A stretch of DNA of 64,000 bases from Torreya grandis. Taxonomy: Eukaryota; Streptophyta; Pinopsida; Cupressales; Taxaceae. The stretch spans positions 1,584,571 to 1,648,570 of the forward strand of contig JARHVA010004226.1 of the NCBI GenBank assembly GCA_037957365.1, written 5' to 3'. Below, in pieces: positions 10,764 through 21,075 of this stretch. Each line of letters starts with the position of its first letter. Position 1 is the stretch's first letter. A model generated the notes under the pieces. The model saw nothing but the letters and a program-made list of their open reading frames with translations. It searched no databases and was not told where the DNA came from. The position numbers were made by a program, and so were the translations under genes.

Positions 10764-11720
10764 TCATTCTCGCAGATTTTTGTCATAGGTGCGCTTGATG
10801 CGATGTTGATAGACATGAAGATGATTAAGGGCAGCAAGACGGCGTTCATCAAGTAACTCAAGTTGAGCTAAGCGATCTTGATGAAAGTCATCATTGGAAA
10901 GAATATCATGTAGAGAAATGCGGAGAGACGGGATCTGTACTTTGAGAGGTAAGACAGCCTCTGTTCCGTACACGAGAGAAAAAGGGGTAGCACCCGTAGA
11001 GGTTTGAATGCTAGTGCGGTAAGCCCATAAAGCGAAGGGAATGTGAATGTGCCAATCCCTACCTGTATCACTGACCAATTTCATGAGAATTTTGGTGAGA
11101 ATTTTGTTGGAAGCCTCGGCCTGCCCATTTTCTTGTGGGTAGTAAGGTGAAGAAAAACTGAGTTTGATGCCGAATGAGTCGCATAGTGTTTGGACAGCTT
11201 TGTTTTTAAAGGACTTGCCGTTATCGGTGATGATTTTATGAGGGACACCAAAATGACAGATGATATGGGTGGTGATGAAGTTGACGATCTTGTCAGCTTT
11301 TGTGGAGATGAGAGGAATGGCTTCCACCCACTTGGTGAAATATTCAGTGGCTGTGATGATGGATTGATGACAAAGAGACGAATGAGGGTTAATCTCACCA
11401 ATGAGATCTAAACCCCACTGAGAAAAAGGCCAAAAATCTTGAGAGATTTGTAAGGCGTGACTAGGAAGATGAAGCAAGTTAGAGTGCTACTGACACTTGA
11501 TGCAACGCCGAACATAGTCGCTACAGTCTTGATGAAGGGTAGGCCAATAATAGCCCAGATGAAGGATGCACTTGGCAACCAAATTCCCACTAAAATGTCT
11601 ACCATAAATCCCGTCGTGGACTTGTTAAATGGCTTGAGATGCTTCAGTGGAGGTGAGACAGCGAAGAAGGAGGCCGTCGAAGCCTCGCTTATAGAGAAGA
11701 CCCCCTAGCATGGTATAGTG
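10764..11720 (-). pseudogene. Integrase of the Tat element (H2C2 plus DD35E core)
   Basis: The H2C2 zinc domain lies at about 11490-11625: VHDGIYGRHFSGN, then GYYWPTLHQDC and CIKCQ, with stops at 11625 and 11487. The core reads QWGLDLIGEI (first Asp), KIITDNGKSF (second Asp) and YYPQENGQAEASNK (Glu). Counting residues, 35 lie between the second Asp and the Glu, so the DD35E triad is intact. VYGTEAVLPLKVQIPSLR follows. The enzyme inserts element cDNA, and the ATAAC duplication is its footprint. A TGA at 10764 cuts off the last 69 codons. Confidence 0.95.
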
Positions 11721-11810
11721 AGTGGTACGCTTGATAAAAGCTCGTCGTGCATTACTAGAGAGGTTGGGAGGAATGACAGAGAGAGATAAGAAGTCTACAA
11801 GTTGCTTATA

Positions 11811-12311
11811 CTAAGCATCTTGTGGGCTAGGGTCTATAGTGTTGACATGATGAATGTGAGGAGAGATATATGAAGGCAATGGCACACGATGCACCATGAC
11901 AAAAAGTCTGGATGCAGATGAGGAAGATGGGATATGCGAAGTGAGAGAAGCCATGGTGTCAGCAAACTTATTCATGGATTGAGGAATAGTCTGCAGGAGG
12001 AAATGATCGAAAGATGCAAGGAGAATGTCAGCACAGTTTTTGTACCTTTGCAAAATTTCATTTTTACAGAGGTATGAATTGTTGACCTGATTGACGATGA
12101 GTTGCGAGTCATCGAAGATGTTGATGGACTTGATGCTGAGAGAGAGGGCAGTCTGAAGTCCCAAAATTAAGGCCTCATATTCGGCCATATTATTGGTACA
12201 ATCAAAGTCGAGTTTAAAAGACAAAGGCATGGGTTCCCCTTCGAGTGGGATGAGAATAACCCCAGCACCCCCACCTAGTTGACATTTGGAACCGTCAAAG
12301 AACATAGTCAT
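11811..12311 (-). pseudogene. Second RNase H (aRNH type) of the Tat element
   Basis: The 166-residue stretch reads MTMFFDGSKCQLGGGAGV, then CTNNMAEYEALILGL, then INIFDDSQLIVNQVNN. The acidic residues in FDGS, AEYE and DDSQ are in place for a DED(D) RNase H. An extra RNase H of this class between the gypsy RNase H and integrase is the hallmark of the Tat lineage. It probably takes over primer removal and RNA degradation from the first RNase H. A TAG lies at 11811. Confidence 0.92.
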
Positions 12312-12368
12312 CTGATAGGTGGTGTCGTCAAAGGAAAGTGCAGCAATAGACTCATCAGGGAATTCACA

Positions 12369-12850
12369 CTACGAAGGTTGATTATCAGGAAGAGGGGCAT
12401 CTGCTAGTTGATCAGCAATGGTTTGCCCCTTGATAGATTTCTGCTGGATGAATTCGAGATCGAACTCAGCAAGCAGCATGAGCCACCGAGCCATATGTTG
12501 ATTCTGATATGGCTTGGAGTGCATGTACTTGAGAGGGTCAGTGTGGGTCATGACAAAGGTTTTGTGACTAAGAAGATAGTGGCAAAGCTTAGTAGCAACA
12601 AAGACTAACTCCAAATAGAGTTTCTCGATATGGGTATACCGAGTTTCATAGTCGACCAGTGTTCAACTGATATAATAGACTGCTTGCTCATGGTGATGCT
12701 CATCTCGATGCGCGATCATGGCACCTAACGAATGATGAGTGGCTGAGATATAAAGGTAGAAGGGTTGGTCATCTTTAGGTGGAATGAGGACTGGTGGAGA
12801 GACCAGATAGCATTTTAGGGCTTCAAAAGCCTCTTGACAGTCCTTATCCC
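12369..12850 (-). pseudogene. First (gypsy-type) RNase H, probably catalytically lost in the lineage
   Basis: The segment FTWDKDCQEAFEALK (12830-12870) leads into FYLYISATHHSLGAM. Typical gypsy RNase H has an Asp (Y.DAS..G) at that point, which is absent here. HIEKLYLELVFVATKL, KTFVMTHTDPLKYM and ARWLMLLAEFDLEF follow. In Tat elements this first RNase H is often degenerate while a second one is added downstream; the sequence agrees. A TGA at 12663 and a TAG at 12369 bound the second half. Confidence 0.85.
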
Positions 12851-13631
12851 ATGTAAAAGAGACATCCTTCTTAAGGAGATGATGAAAAGGTTGGCAGCGG
12901 TCAGAAAGTTGCAAGATGAAATGATTAATGGATTGGAGCTTGCCTTGCAAGCTGCGAAGCTGCTTGAGATTGGTCAGGGGAGGCATTTCGAGGATAGCGC
13001 GAATCTTGGCGGGATCTATCTCAATGCCACGGAAGGAAATGATGAAGCTGAGAAGCTTGCCAGAGAGGACTCCAAAGACACATTTCTTGGGGTTAAGACG
13101 AACATTATACTGAAGAAGATGAGAAAAGATGATTTTGAGAATGGTTAGATGGTCACGGCGAAGTTTGGACTTGTCGAGCAGGTCATCCACATAGTCCTCC
13201 ATGATTTTGTGAAGGAGATCATGGAAAATGTAGGTCATGGCACACTGATAAGTGGTGCCTACATTCTTCAAGCCAAAAGGCATGACTCGATAGCAGAAAG
13301 TCCCCCATGGGGTAATGAAAGTAGTCTTGTGCTGATCTTCTGGAGCAATCAGGATTTGATTGTATCCAGAAAACCCATCCATAAGAGATAGCATCTCATG
13401 GCCAGCCATAAGATCAACAAGCTGGTCAATGTTAGGAAGAGGAAAGTCATCTTTAGGATAGGCTAAGTTAAGGTCACAATAGTCTGTGCAGATCCAAATC
13501 CCCCCAGTTGCCTTGGTGACTTGGATGATGTTAGAGACCCACTATGGATAATCGATGGGCTGGATGAAGGAGACAAAAAGGAGGCGTTGAAGCTCCTCTT
13601 TGACAAGGAGGGCAACACGAGGATGCATCTT
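12663..13631 (-). pseudogene. Reverse transcriptase of the Tat element
   Basis: It begins MHPRVALLVKEELQRL, then PIDYP*WVSNIIQV (stop at 13542), WICTDYCDLNLAYPKDDFPLP and LMDGFSGYNQI. FCYRVMPFGLKNVGTTYQ follows, and the catalytic box YVDD lies at 13182-13193. These are RT motifs 1 to 5 in order, close to the Tat consensus. The domain copies element RNA into DNA. The catalytic Asp pair is intact, but stops at 13542 and 12663 flank the main body. Confidence 0.95.
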
Positions 13632-14699
13632 TCAAAGCTTTTGCCTGACAGGTTTAGCCTTTGTTTTGGTGACAATGTTATGGGTAACAATGGTGGGGTC
13701 GATGCCAGGCATATCACTGTAAGTCCAGGTAAAGGCCCTGCTATGGTCGAAGAGGAAATGGGTATAGTCAAGCTGCTCCTGAGCGTCTAAAGATTGGCCA
13801 ATCTTTAAGACATAAGGAACATTAGAAGAAGGAAGGTTGATGTCAATGGTTGATTCATTTAACATAACCTGGGTCTCAGAAGGGAGGGAGCGCTGGATGA
13901 AAGAATCATCAGCGCCCATGTAAGAAAGAATGGCATCATCGTCAACGCAGTGAACAGTGTGAATGGTTGCCAACTCATCTTCGATCATACTAGGAATAAT
14001 GAGAGGGAGAGAATTGGATACCCCATTGAGCTGATAAGTCAAGGGGTCCAGGCGGATGGTGTTTATGAAAAAAAAACTAGGAGGAATGGAAACCACTGAC
14101 TCTGTAGGTGAAGGGGGTGAAACAGGCGAGTGTGGAGGAGATTGGTCAATGATTGGTTCAGGACAAAGGTCTAAAGGGTCTTGATTAGGGTCGTGATATC
14201 CCAGACCATATCATTTCTTGGCATCATCATCGTTGAGCGGTTGGACAGACTGATGGGAGCCCTGCTCATAGCGTCCAAAACCAAAACCCTTCCATGCACA
14301 CCTGTAAAGGTAAGTGTGTGCAAAAGTGGGGTTGCTAAGAAACAAAAAGTTTGATGTGAAAGGTTGAGGTGAAGAAAGAGGATTACCATCAGTAGGAGCT
14401 TGATTAAACCCCCCATAGATGAGGTTAGTGTGGAGGTGAGGGGGACCATAAGGTATGATCATCCCTATCCGATGGTCGTAGCTAGGGCTGTGATGAAGGC
14501 GTCCATACTCTTGTGGAGTTTGGAACATGTCTAAATCCAGCAAGCGATACTCTCCCAATGAAAGTCTTTGGAAGACATCTTCCATGGGATCTATGGTCGT
14601 CACTTGAAGGGGAGGTGTAAGGGCGACCACCTGTTGCAAACTGGTCGAAGCTTCCACAGATGGAGGCAGTGCCGAGGTTAACGGCTTGATAGGGATGAG

Positions 14700-15266
14700 G
14701 ACATCATTTGGATGGTAGGTGGTGTTGCATGTTTTGAAAGGCGAAGGGTTAGTAGGAATGGTGTGGACTTGTCCGTCATGCTCAAATTTCACACAACGGT
14801 GCAGGGTGGAGGGGACACAGGCCATGGTGCGGATCCAGGGTCAGCCCAGTAAGATGTTGTATTGAAACTCTCCTTCGATGATGTAGAAGAGCTCCAGGAC
14901 TGTGCGTGGACCAATGCGAATATGAAGAACGACTGTGCCAATGGTCGTGGCAGTAGTGTCATTGAAAGAGCGCAAGATTGCGTCAGTTTTAGAGACGCAA
15001 TTCTTGGGAAGAGCCAACTGATCAAAGGCATGGGTGGAGATGATGTTGATGCTAGCGCCCCCATCAATCATAACATGTTTAATGCATGTCCGATCGATAT
15101 AGGCAGTGATGAAGAGGGTGGCATCTTGATCTTCTGTGTTGGATGTAGGAATCTTAGAATCAATGAATGTAATGGAGGCGACAAGGGCTAAGGAGTGGAC
15201 AAGGGCAGCAAGTGGTTGGGGGTCCTCGGGTTGGACCTCCGCTGCCTGCAGGGCTTGGATGAGGGC
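14700..15266 (-). pseudogene. Retropepsin-like protease of the Tat element
   Basis: The active site is MIDGGASINIISTHAFDQL at 15015-15071, with Asp in DGG replacing the usual D-[ST]-G. Tat and Athila proteases typically have this form. Downstream are TTIGTVVLHIRIG (flap-like region) and FQYNILLG, then PWIRTMACVPSTLH. A TGA at 14841 sits in ILLG*PWI, where these elements normally have Arg (ILGRPW), consistent with CGA to TGA. The enzyme would cleave the polyprotein. Confidence 0.87.
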
Positions 15267-15689
15267 CTAACGATGTTGGGGTGAGGTTTGGATGAGATCA
15301 TAGAGGGACATCTTCACAGGGGTCTGGTGAAGCTGTTTCAACATGGAGTCATGGATTGGTCTAGAAGAAGAAGAAGAAGAGGAGGGTTGAGGCGCGCCAA
15401 GGATAGAAATCTTCATTTTAGGCGGTTGAGGTGGATTGACAAAAGGGTAGGTCCAAGGAATGGCGGCTTTTTCTTTTTCCTTGTCCTTTTGTGACCTAGT
15501 GGTGATGTGAATGGCATTGATTTCAAATATGGGAGGTGGAGGTGAAGGAGTTGTAATCGATTGATGAGATGTAGATGGGTTTGAAGAGGTAGAAGGGTTA
15601 TCAGAAGGAGTCAGAGGTTGGTCGAAAGTGTCCTCAAAGAGAAGAGTGTCTTTCTACAGATAACGGTGAATGACATCCTTGAGGGCACA

Positions 15690-15731
15690 GCAAGTCTCGG
15701 TGTCGTGTCCTGGTGTACGATGATATAAACA
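15690..15731 (-). pseudogene. Second zinc finger, CX2HX4HX4C
   Basis: The residues are CLYHRTPGHDTETC, followed by CALKDVIHRYL. It shares the C-x-Y-H-R-x-x-G-H-x-T-x-x-C pattern and the following LKxxI with the first finger. It lies directly upstream of an INAIHITTRS segment, the kind of linker that precedes protease in Tat elements. A TAG at 15654 follows. The most likely origin is an internal duplication of the gag end. Confidence 0.83.
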
Positions 15732-17087
15732 AATCTTCGTGTCGTCGAACCAGGAGGGTTTAGACCCGAGAGGTTGGAAGGGCTTGATGGGTGGAAGAGT
15801 TATGCTAGAAGTTTGCAAAAGTCATTGCAAGATTAAAGAGTATGAGCCCACTAAAGGGTTTGTGCTCATCGATGTATGCGTTGTCGGTGACTTTTACTTG
15901 GGCGAAGTTGGAGGAGGCTTTCGTACCACCTTCTGGTTTGATGGTGCAATGACAGGCAGAGACGGTACACTCTTCATGAGAGGTATCGCCCTTTTGGGAG
16001 AGGGTAGGCTAGTGGTAGGTAAAGGAAGCAAAGGAGGCAACCGGTTTTGATTAGAGGTTGAAGTGGGAAGGATTCTGGTTAAGGTTGAAGGATGCGGGCC
16101 CAAAATGGAGGGCAATGGTGATGGAAGAGGAGGCATTCACCTCTATGGTTTGGCAGTCTTTTGTGATTTGGGTTGAAGACTACTATTGGTTGAAGTCTAG
16201 TTTAAGTCCACCTTCACTTGTGGATGAGTGAGGTTGGAGACGGGGCGAACGCCAAGCGACTTGATAGGTTTAGGCAGAGTAGATGAGGGTTTTGGTTTTG
16301 ATGAGGTTGATGGAGATGTAGATGGTCTAGAGGCAGAAATCTGATTTTTGTTGATAGTCTTAGGAGGTTCTATCATGGGAGGATTAGCAGCATGAGATGA
16401 GAGGGCCCAGGCTTGTTGAAGAGCTGTGAGACGGTCCCACAATACCTGATGTTCCACTTTCCTAGAAGGGAGAAGTTCGAGTCTCTCCACTAGTCAGGAA
16501 AATGGCTGAGAAGATGCGGGATGAAGTTTGGGCTCTTGAGAAGATTCTGACGGTTATGGGACTAAAGGTATGGTAGTTTCGGCCCCAAACCATGGTGAAG
16601 TCGTGACAGGTTCATGTTTGGTTGGAGATGAAGGAGAGATAGGTTCTTCCCTGGGTGGAGAAGAAACTGGAGAATGAAGCTCCTCAAGCGGGTAAAGGGC
16701 AGGGATGATAGTGCCCTCCACTTGTGGTCGAGGAGTAGGAAAGGTTGGGTCTTCCATGGGCAGTAAGAAGGAAGATGGTGAAACTGGCGGTACTGGTAAG
16801 GTCGAGGCGTCCTCCAAAATGAGAGAAGTTGAGGGAGAACTAATCAGAGAAAGAGGTTCGTTCACATGTGATGGACTAATGGATGAATTCACCTCTTGAG
16901 GTTGGTTAGGAATGAGGGGCGAGACCGTATTGACTGTTCGAATATTATGTTCATGGGTATTGTCAGTCAAGGTCTGGACATTGTTTTGAGTTGGTGGATG
17001 ATTAGGAAATGGTTGTTTGAAGATATCGATACTCTGATTAGGAGGGGCATTAGGATTTTCGAGGATGAGGTCACCCTTTTCCAACAT
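15732..17087 (-). pseudogene. Proline/serine-rich spacer between the two zinc fingers
   Basis: This is a low-complexity region in the same frame as gag and pol, rich in Pro, Ser and Thr. It includes a repeated PSSPT/SPSS pattern (16554-17087), ASRPSTSPSTSSKPKP (16197-16490) and a PLPSPLPS segment (15894-16136). It is probably unstructured. Seven of the stops, at 16554, 16494, 16197, 16143, 16137, 15894 and 15822, fall here. A short stretch near 16480 (LELLPSRKVEHQVLWDRL) may be helical. No enzyme domain. Confidence 0.7.
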
Positions 17088-17114
17088 GTCTTGGATTATG
17101 TTTTTAAGGGTTTT

Positions 17115-17156
17115 ACAGTTACCTGTCTCATGACCTTTAACACGATGGTAGTGGCA
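17115..17156 (-). pseudogene. First gag zinc finger, CX2HX4HX4C
   Basis: The residues are CHYHRVKGHETGNC, followed by KTLKNIIQDMLEKG. The spacing is that of the retroviral nucleocapsid knuckle, but the second Cys is His (C-x2-H-x4-H-x4-C). Tat-type plant elements commonly have this variant. It would bind element RNA. A second finger of the same form lies 475 codons downstream in the same frame. Confidence 0.85.
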
Positions 17157-17216
17157 GAAGTCATTTTCCCTATACCATGCAGGGATAGCGCGTGAGGGAT
17201 CAAATTGTGGTGGTGG

Positions 17217-18878
17217 TCAAATCTGAGGGAGATTGATGGCCCCTTGTTTGACGAGTTTTTCCAGCACAGACGCGTATGATTCTCCAAGTGGAGTAAACTG
17301 TCGCTGTATGTATCTCTGCTGAAATTGGCGAGTGGCACTCATAGATGTGGATGGTTCAGGTTGATTAGTTGAAGGTGAAGAGGAAGAAGATCTAACAACC
17401 ACAGCATTTGCTGAAGCTTTAGATTTAGGATTGGACGAGGAAGGCTTAGAAAAGGGGTCATTGGTTTTGGAGTTAGGATTCTTACTCCTCAACTTGACTT
17501 TATTCTCCTCGACGGCATGTAACTCAAGTTTATGAGCCATCGTGAAGGCTTCATCAAAAGTGCGGAAGGTCTAAACCCTCAAGGTAGAAGAAATATGTCT
17601 AGCGCAGGCTTGAGAGAAAAGTTCAATAAGCTCAGGCTGGGGTAAGGAAAATGAAAGTTGATTGATAAGGCCCCTCCACCGAGTGATGAAATCAGCAATG
17701 GATTCATCCTCAAACTGGCAGATAGAATAGAGGTCTGTGATGGAGACCTTCTTGGTGATATTGATGGAGAAATGATCCAGGAAGAGTTGGGCCAGCTGAG
17801 TGAATGTGAAGATGGAATGGCTAGGAAGAGAGCTGTACCAGTCAAGTGCAGCACCTGAGAGAGACATGGGAAACATGCGTAAGAGCAATGCATCATCATG
17901 GGTGATAAGGTAACAGGCATGTCTGAATGCCCGTAAGTGTTTTTGTGGGTCTTCCTTGCTTTGGAAATGAGAAAACTTAGGAAGTTCCCACTGGCTGGGA
18001 TATGGTTTGATAGGGACAGAAGGATGGATGGGCTCGTTGCAGATCTGTTCGTACGAGAGAGTGTTGCGTGAGCCAGAAATGGAGGTCTCTAAGTTGGACA
18101 TTTTATCCATCAGCATCTTGATAATATCTACTGACGGATTGGCGGGTGGAACGCCTCCTAAATTGTAAGGCACTTGAAAGAGGTTGGAAGAGGTATACGA
18201 CGTAGTCGGTTGTACCAATAAGGGCACAACATACGGATGACTAGTCGTAGAGATAGAAGAAGTGACTAAGGATGGTTGGATAGAAGGCATGGCTAGGTTT
18301 GATGTTGTCATGGGAGGTTGGCTAGAGGTAACATGGGCCAATGGATAGGTAGCCACCCTAGTGTTGATAGGAGTAAGGGTAGGCAGAATAGAGACGACCA
18401 AATTTTGAAAGGGGGTAGAAAGTGGTTGAGTGGGCTGAGATTGATAGGGGACCAAAACCCTGGTGAAAGTGGGCCCAACGATGGAAGGAGAGGCCACACT
18501 TGGATGGTTGGTAAAAGGTTGGTCATTGGTTGAGGCAACAGCCTGGGTATCTAAGGGTTGGACTATGGATGCCGTTGATATGGCCGCAGTTTCAAGGAGA
18601 GAGGTCGGCATTCCATAGATTGGATTGCCCAAGGAGTCTTGCATTCGGCTATTCGCGAGATAGTGTTGCAAGGCTTTTACATTGAGGTCCAAGAATCATG
18701 TGAAATCTTGGTCCCCTTCTGGGATAATAGGTGTTTGGGTCGGAGATGGTCTGGTAGGAGTTCTTTCAGTTTCCAAGTTGAACTTCATTATAGGGCTGGT
18801 TGTAGGCGGGGTAGACGGAAGAGGATGATGCCTCGTGTGATCGACTAGAGCCTTGGCTTGGCTACAAGTCAGAACCAT
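17217..18878 (-). pseudogene. Gag capsid region of the Tat element
   Basis: The start is the ATG at 18876-18878; a TGA at 18696 breaks the first 60 residues from the rest. The next 373 residues comprise a Ser/Thr/Pro-rich part, then the retrotransposon gag core with WELPKFSHFQSKEDPQKHL, FPMSLSGAALDWYSSL and FADFITRW-like blocks (here IADFITRWRGL) at about 17600-18020. This is the capsid-forming part. A TAG at 17571 and a TGA at 17217 follow. A Ser/Lys-rich stretch at 17340-17480 is probably a linker. Assignment to the gag core is by the W...LP.F, ALDWY and ITRW motifs. Confidence 0.88.
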
Positions 18879-19668
18879 TCAAGGCAAGGAAGAACGTCCT
18901 CACAAGTTCAAACAAGCAGATAAGAACTAAAAAAAGATGAAGACACAAGCAGATCCTAAAACCCTAGAAGTAAATTATTAGGATTATAGTGGCTTATGCC
19001 TTAGAATGTGTGTAGAGGAAGATTGGCTTTGTGATTCAGGTCCTAGAAGAAGCAGTCTATGGATGGTTTCGGGTTTTGTTATGGTGCTCAAGAAGTTTGT
19101 GTTAGCTTTCGTACAGGCCTGGTGCTAAGGAGCAAGCTCCCCTCACTTCACGATTCCAGTGGTTAGCTGGTTTCGCTTAGCCAAAATATACTTCACCTTG
19201 AGTTTATCCTTCGCCAGAGAATGGAGTGGGCTTCCCCCTTGGTGATGAAATCCAAGTAGGGTCACCGGGACGGGTAAGGTATCCGCTGGGGGATGAAATC
19301 CCAGTATGGCCTTGTCTCAAGTAAGTTTTATGTTCATTTTAGTGCATGTGGTTTGGTAGTGTAACATCAAGTGTCTATGATTTATTCAATATGCAGATTA
19401 ATTACTATGTGTGGTCTAAGAGATGCAGGCAAACAGAAATGAATGCAAAGTGTTTTAATGCCCAAGTCAAAATGTTTGTTCGTATGAAGATGAATGGAGA
19501 AAGAGTCGAAGAATATGAGTTTTAGCTAGTCTAGAAGTGCAAGAAAGAAAGAAATGTTCTTTTTAATCCTGCTTATGGTGTCATTAAGAAGAGATGAGAG
19601 GAGGCGAAAAGGAAGGAACCTAATGCACCTAAATGAACGAAAGAAAGAAAGAACCCAAGGAGGCCCTA
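18879..19668 (-). other. Untranslated leader of the Tat element
   Basis: About 790 bp lies between the PBS-like site and the gag ATG. No domain is seen. A short repeated phrase GGTGATGAAATCCAAGTAGG / GGGGATGAAATCCCAGTATGG occurs at 19240-19306. The leader would carry packaging signals in the element RNA; none can be identified by eye. A plus-strand open stretch at 19554-19742 is treated as chance. Confidence 0.7.
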
Positions 19669-19688
19669 GGGTCCCACTGGGTGTGCCA
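19669..19688 (-). other. Primer-binding-site-like sequence
   Basis: Three bases after the 5' LTR end, the minus strand reads TGGCACACCCAGTGGGACCC. It begins with TGG, the complement of the tRNA CCA tail, and is GC-rich like a tRNA acceptor/T-arm complement. The tRNA species cannot be assigned without a search. Confidence 0.7.
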
Positions 19689-19691
19689 GAA

Positions 19692-20953
19692 TGTTTCTAT
19701 GCAAAATTGCTTTCTACATTCAAAGAAGAAATAAGAAACTAAAAGAAATGGTCAAGGCTAGAAGATACCTGATAAAGTCGTGCGCACTGAAATCAGACAT
19801 TGGAAGATTCTCCTCTTTGGCTGTGGAGGAATGACACCTGAGAAGAAAAGAGACTAAAACACGGAAAAACATTAGTAAAAGGATATGGTGGGCTGTCAGG
19901 CAAATGCTCGATCCCGAAAGTACGAAGACTTCCTAGAAGGATATCAACCCACTGATAAAAAAGCAGAATATTGGACTAAAGTAGATAAAATGACAGAAAT
20001 AAAGGACAAAAAAAAACTCATACATGATAATGAAGTAAAATGTTCTGTGTAGTCACCGATGTCGGTCTCTATGGTGCCAGCGTCGGTTAGGGAAAGTGCT
20101 GACATCGGTTAAAGTGCCGGCGTCGGTCGGGGTAGTGACCGGCGTCAGTCGGGGCAAGTTCTGGACAGAGTCTGGATGAATTGCAGAAGGTCTAACAGAG
20201 TTGGGATAGGGTCTGGTCAAGGTCGGGACAGGGTCTGGGGGTTTTGCAGGTCTAACAGAGTTGGGATAGGGTCTGGTCAAGGTCAGGATAGGGTTTGGAC
20301 AGGGTCTGGGGGTTTTGGTCGAGTCTGGATGGAGTTATAGACTGGGATAGTGGGCAGAGATGTAAGGAAGGGACTCAGGGCTCAGGTCTATGGTCTGAAG
20401 ATCCGAGATGATAGAAATAGAAACAACAAACAAATAATAACCAAAAAGAAATAAAACAAATAGAGTAAATACTTACCTGCCAGAAGACATGATAAAAGCC
20501 ATGATTGAAGTTGTTAAAGCGTTTCCATAAGTTGATCGAAGCAAATGCAGATTGGTTGAATGCTGGAGTTGATTGATCGCCAGAGTTTTTTGAATGTCCA
20601 AGTTCAGGGGTCGATTGATTGATTGATTGATTAGTTGATTAGCCTTCGGGATTGATCAACGGACGCTGATGAAGGCGAGGGACGGTTCGATAACCATTCA
20701 GAAAACCGATTGGGAACCGAATGATAACTGATAACGAATAATGGTAAGGTGACTGACGTTAGTGACATCAGCCGAGTAACAACCGTCGTCGGCAGATGCA
20801 CAATGGGGATGGAGTCTAGCTTTAGCTCTGTGCTCATTGTTACATGCTGCCAAGGTCAAGGCTAGTGGAAAAAGTGATCGACAAGGATTGAATAGGAGAA
20901 GAAGAATAAGACGGGGGATGACCAGGGGAGTTGACACGATTTTGGTGTCTACA
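19692..20953 (-). repeat. Right LTR (5' LTR) of the Tat gypsy element
   Basis: These 1262 bp start TGTTTCTATG and end GTGTCTACA. It aligns with 7313-8637. It is 63 bp shorter, through loss of about 39 bp between two GACGTC palindromes and a shorter tandem unit. As 5' LTR on the minus strand it would hold the promoter; no confident TATA box is assigned. Sequence differences are mostly CG to TG or CA changes. Confidence 0.93.
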
Positions 20954-20958
20954 ATAAC
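20954..20958. repeat. Target-site duplication ATAAC, right copy
   Basis: Identical to 7308-7312. The copia sequence resumes after it with AATCCCAAAAAAC. Confidence 0.9.
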
Positions 20959-21075
20959 AATCCCAAAAAACATATTCATGCACTTGGTTTCATCACTTTA
21001 TCATGATAATACATTCTTATTCATCTTCTCACTATTGTCTAGGTTTCTCACTATTTGCACCATTAAGCACGTTAG
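20959..21075. other. Copia leader remnant between gypsy insertion and right copia LTR
   Basis: About 117 bp of copia sequence separated from the rest by the insertion. The expected primer-binding site next to the LTR (complement of initiator tRNA-Met, GCTCTGATACCA on this strand) is not recognisable. At most, a TCATGATAATA near 21003 might be a decayed version, in which case the LTR would start earlier than stated. Confidence 0.4.

Larger units (their letters stand above)
10554..18878 (-). pseudogene. Tat gypsy gag-pol polyprotein, one frame with 22 or more stops
   Basis: The minus-strand frame starting at the ATG at 18876-18878 (MVLTCSQAKAL) continues, without a frame change that I can detect, to TAG at 10554-10556 after LRPFYC. 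This resembles the usual C-terminus of Tat polyproteins and spans about 2774 codons. Premature stops are at (low base) 18696, 17571, 17217, 16554, 16494, 16197, 16143, 16137, 15894, 15822, 15654, 15267, 14841, 14211, 13632, 13542, 12663, 12369, 11811, 11625, 11487 and 10764. Domain order is gag core, first CHHC finger, proline-rich spacer, second CHHC finger, protease, RT, RNase H, second RNase H, H2C2 zinc domain, integrase core and C-terminal domain. It would have supplied all proteins for particle assembly and integration. Confidence 0.93.
7313..20953 (-). mobile_element. Complete Tat-lineage Ty3/gypsy retrotransposon, 13,641 bp
   Basis: The element has two LTRs (7313-8637 and 19692-20953), a perfect ATAAC target duplication, a polypurine tract beside the left LTR and a PBS-like sequence beside the right LTR. 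Its single long gag-pol frame reads on the minus strand from 18878 to 10554. Domain order is gag, zinc fingers, protease, RT, gypsy RNase H, second RNase H, integrase. RT before integrase defines gypsy, and the additional RNase H after the first is characteristic of the Tat/Ogre group. It inserted into a copia element. The frame contains at least 22 premature stops, so the copy cannot make its own proteins. The first base pair of the left LTR reads TA rather than TG, one transition from canonical. Confidence 0.95.

Noticed and set aside
12834..13148. Plus-strand 104-residue open stretch
   Set aside because: It lies opposite the RT/RNase H part of the Tat element, and the minus-strand frame gives a clear protein family match. 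The plus frame does not.
18879..19691. Possible extra gene in the Tat leader (plus-strand 19554-19742)
   Set aside because: It is Lys/Arg-rich from GAAAGAAAG runs, antisense to the element, and has no motif.
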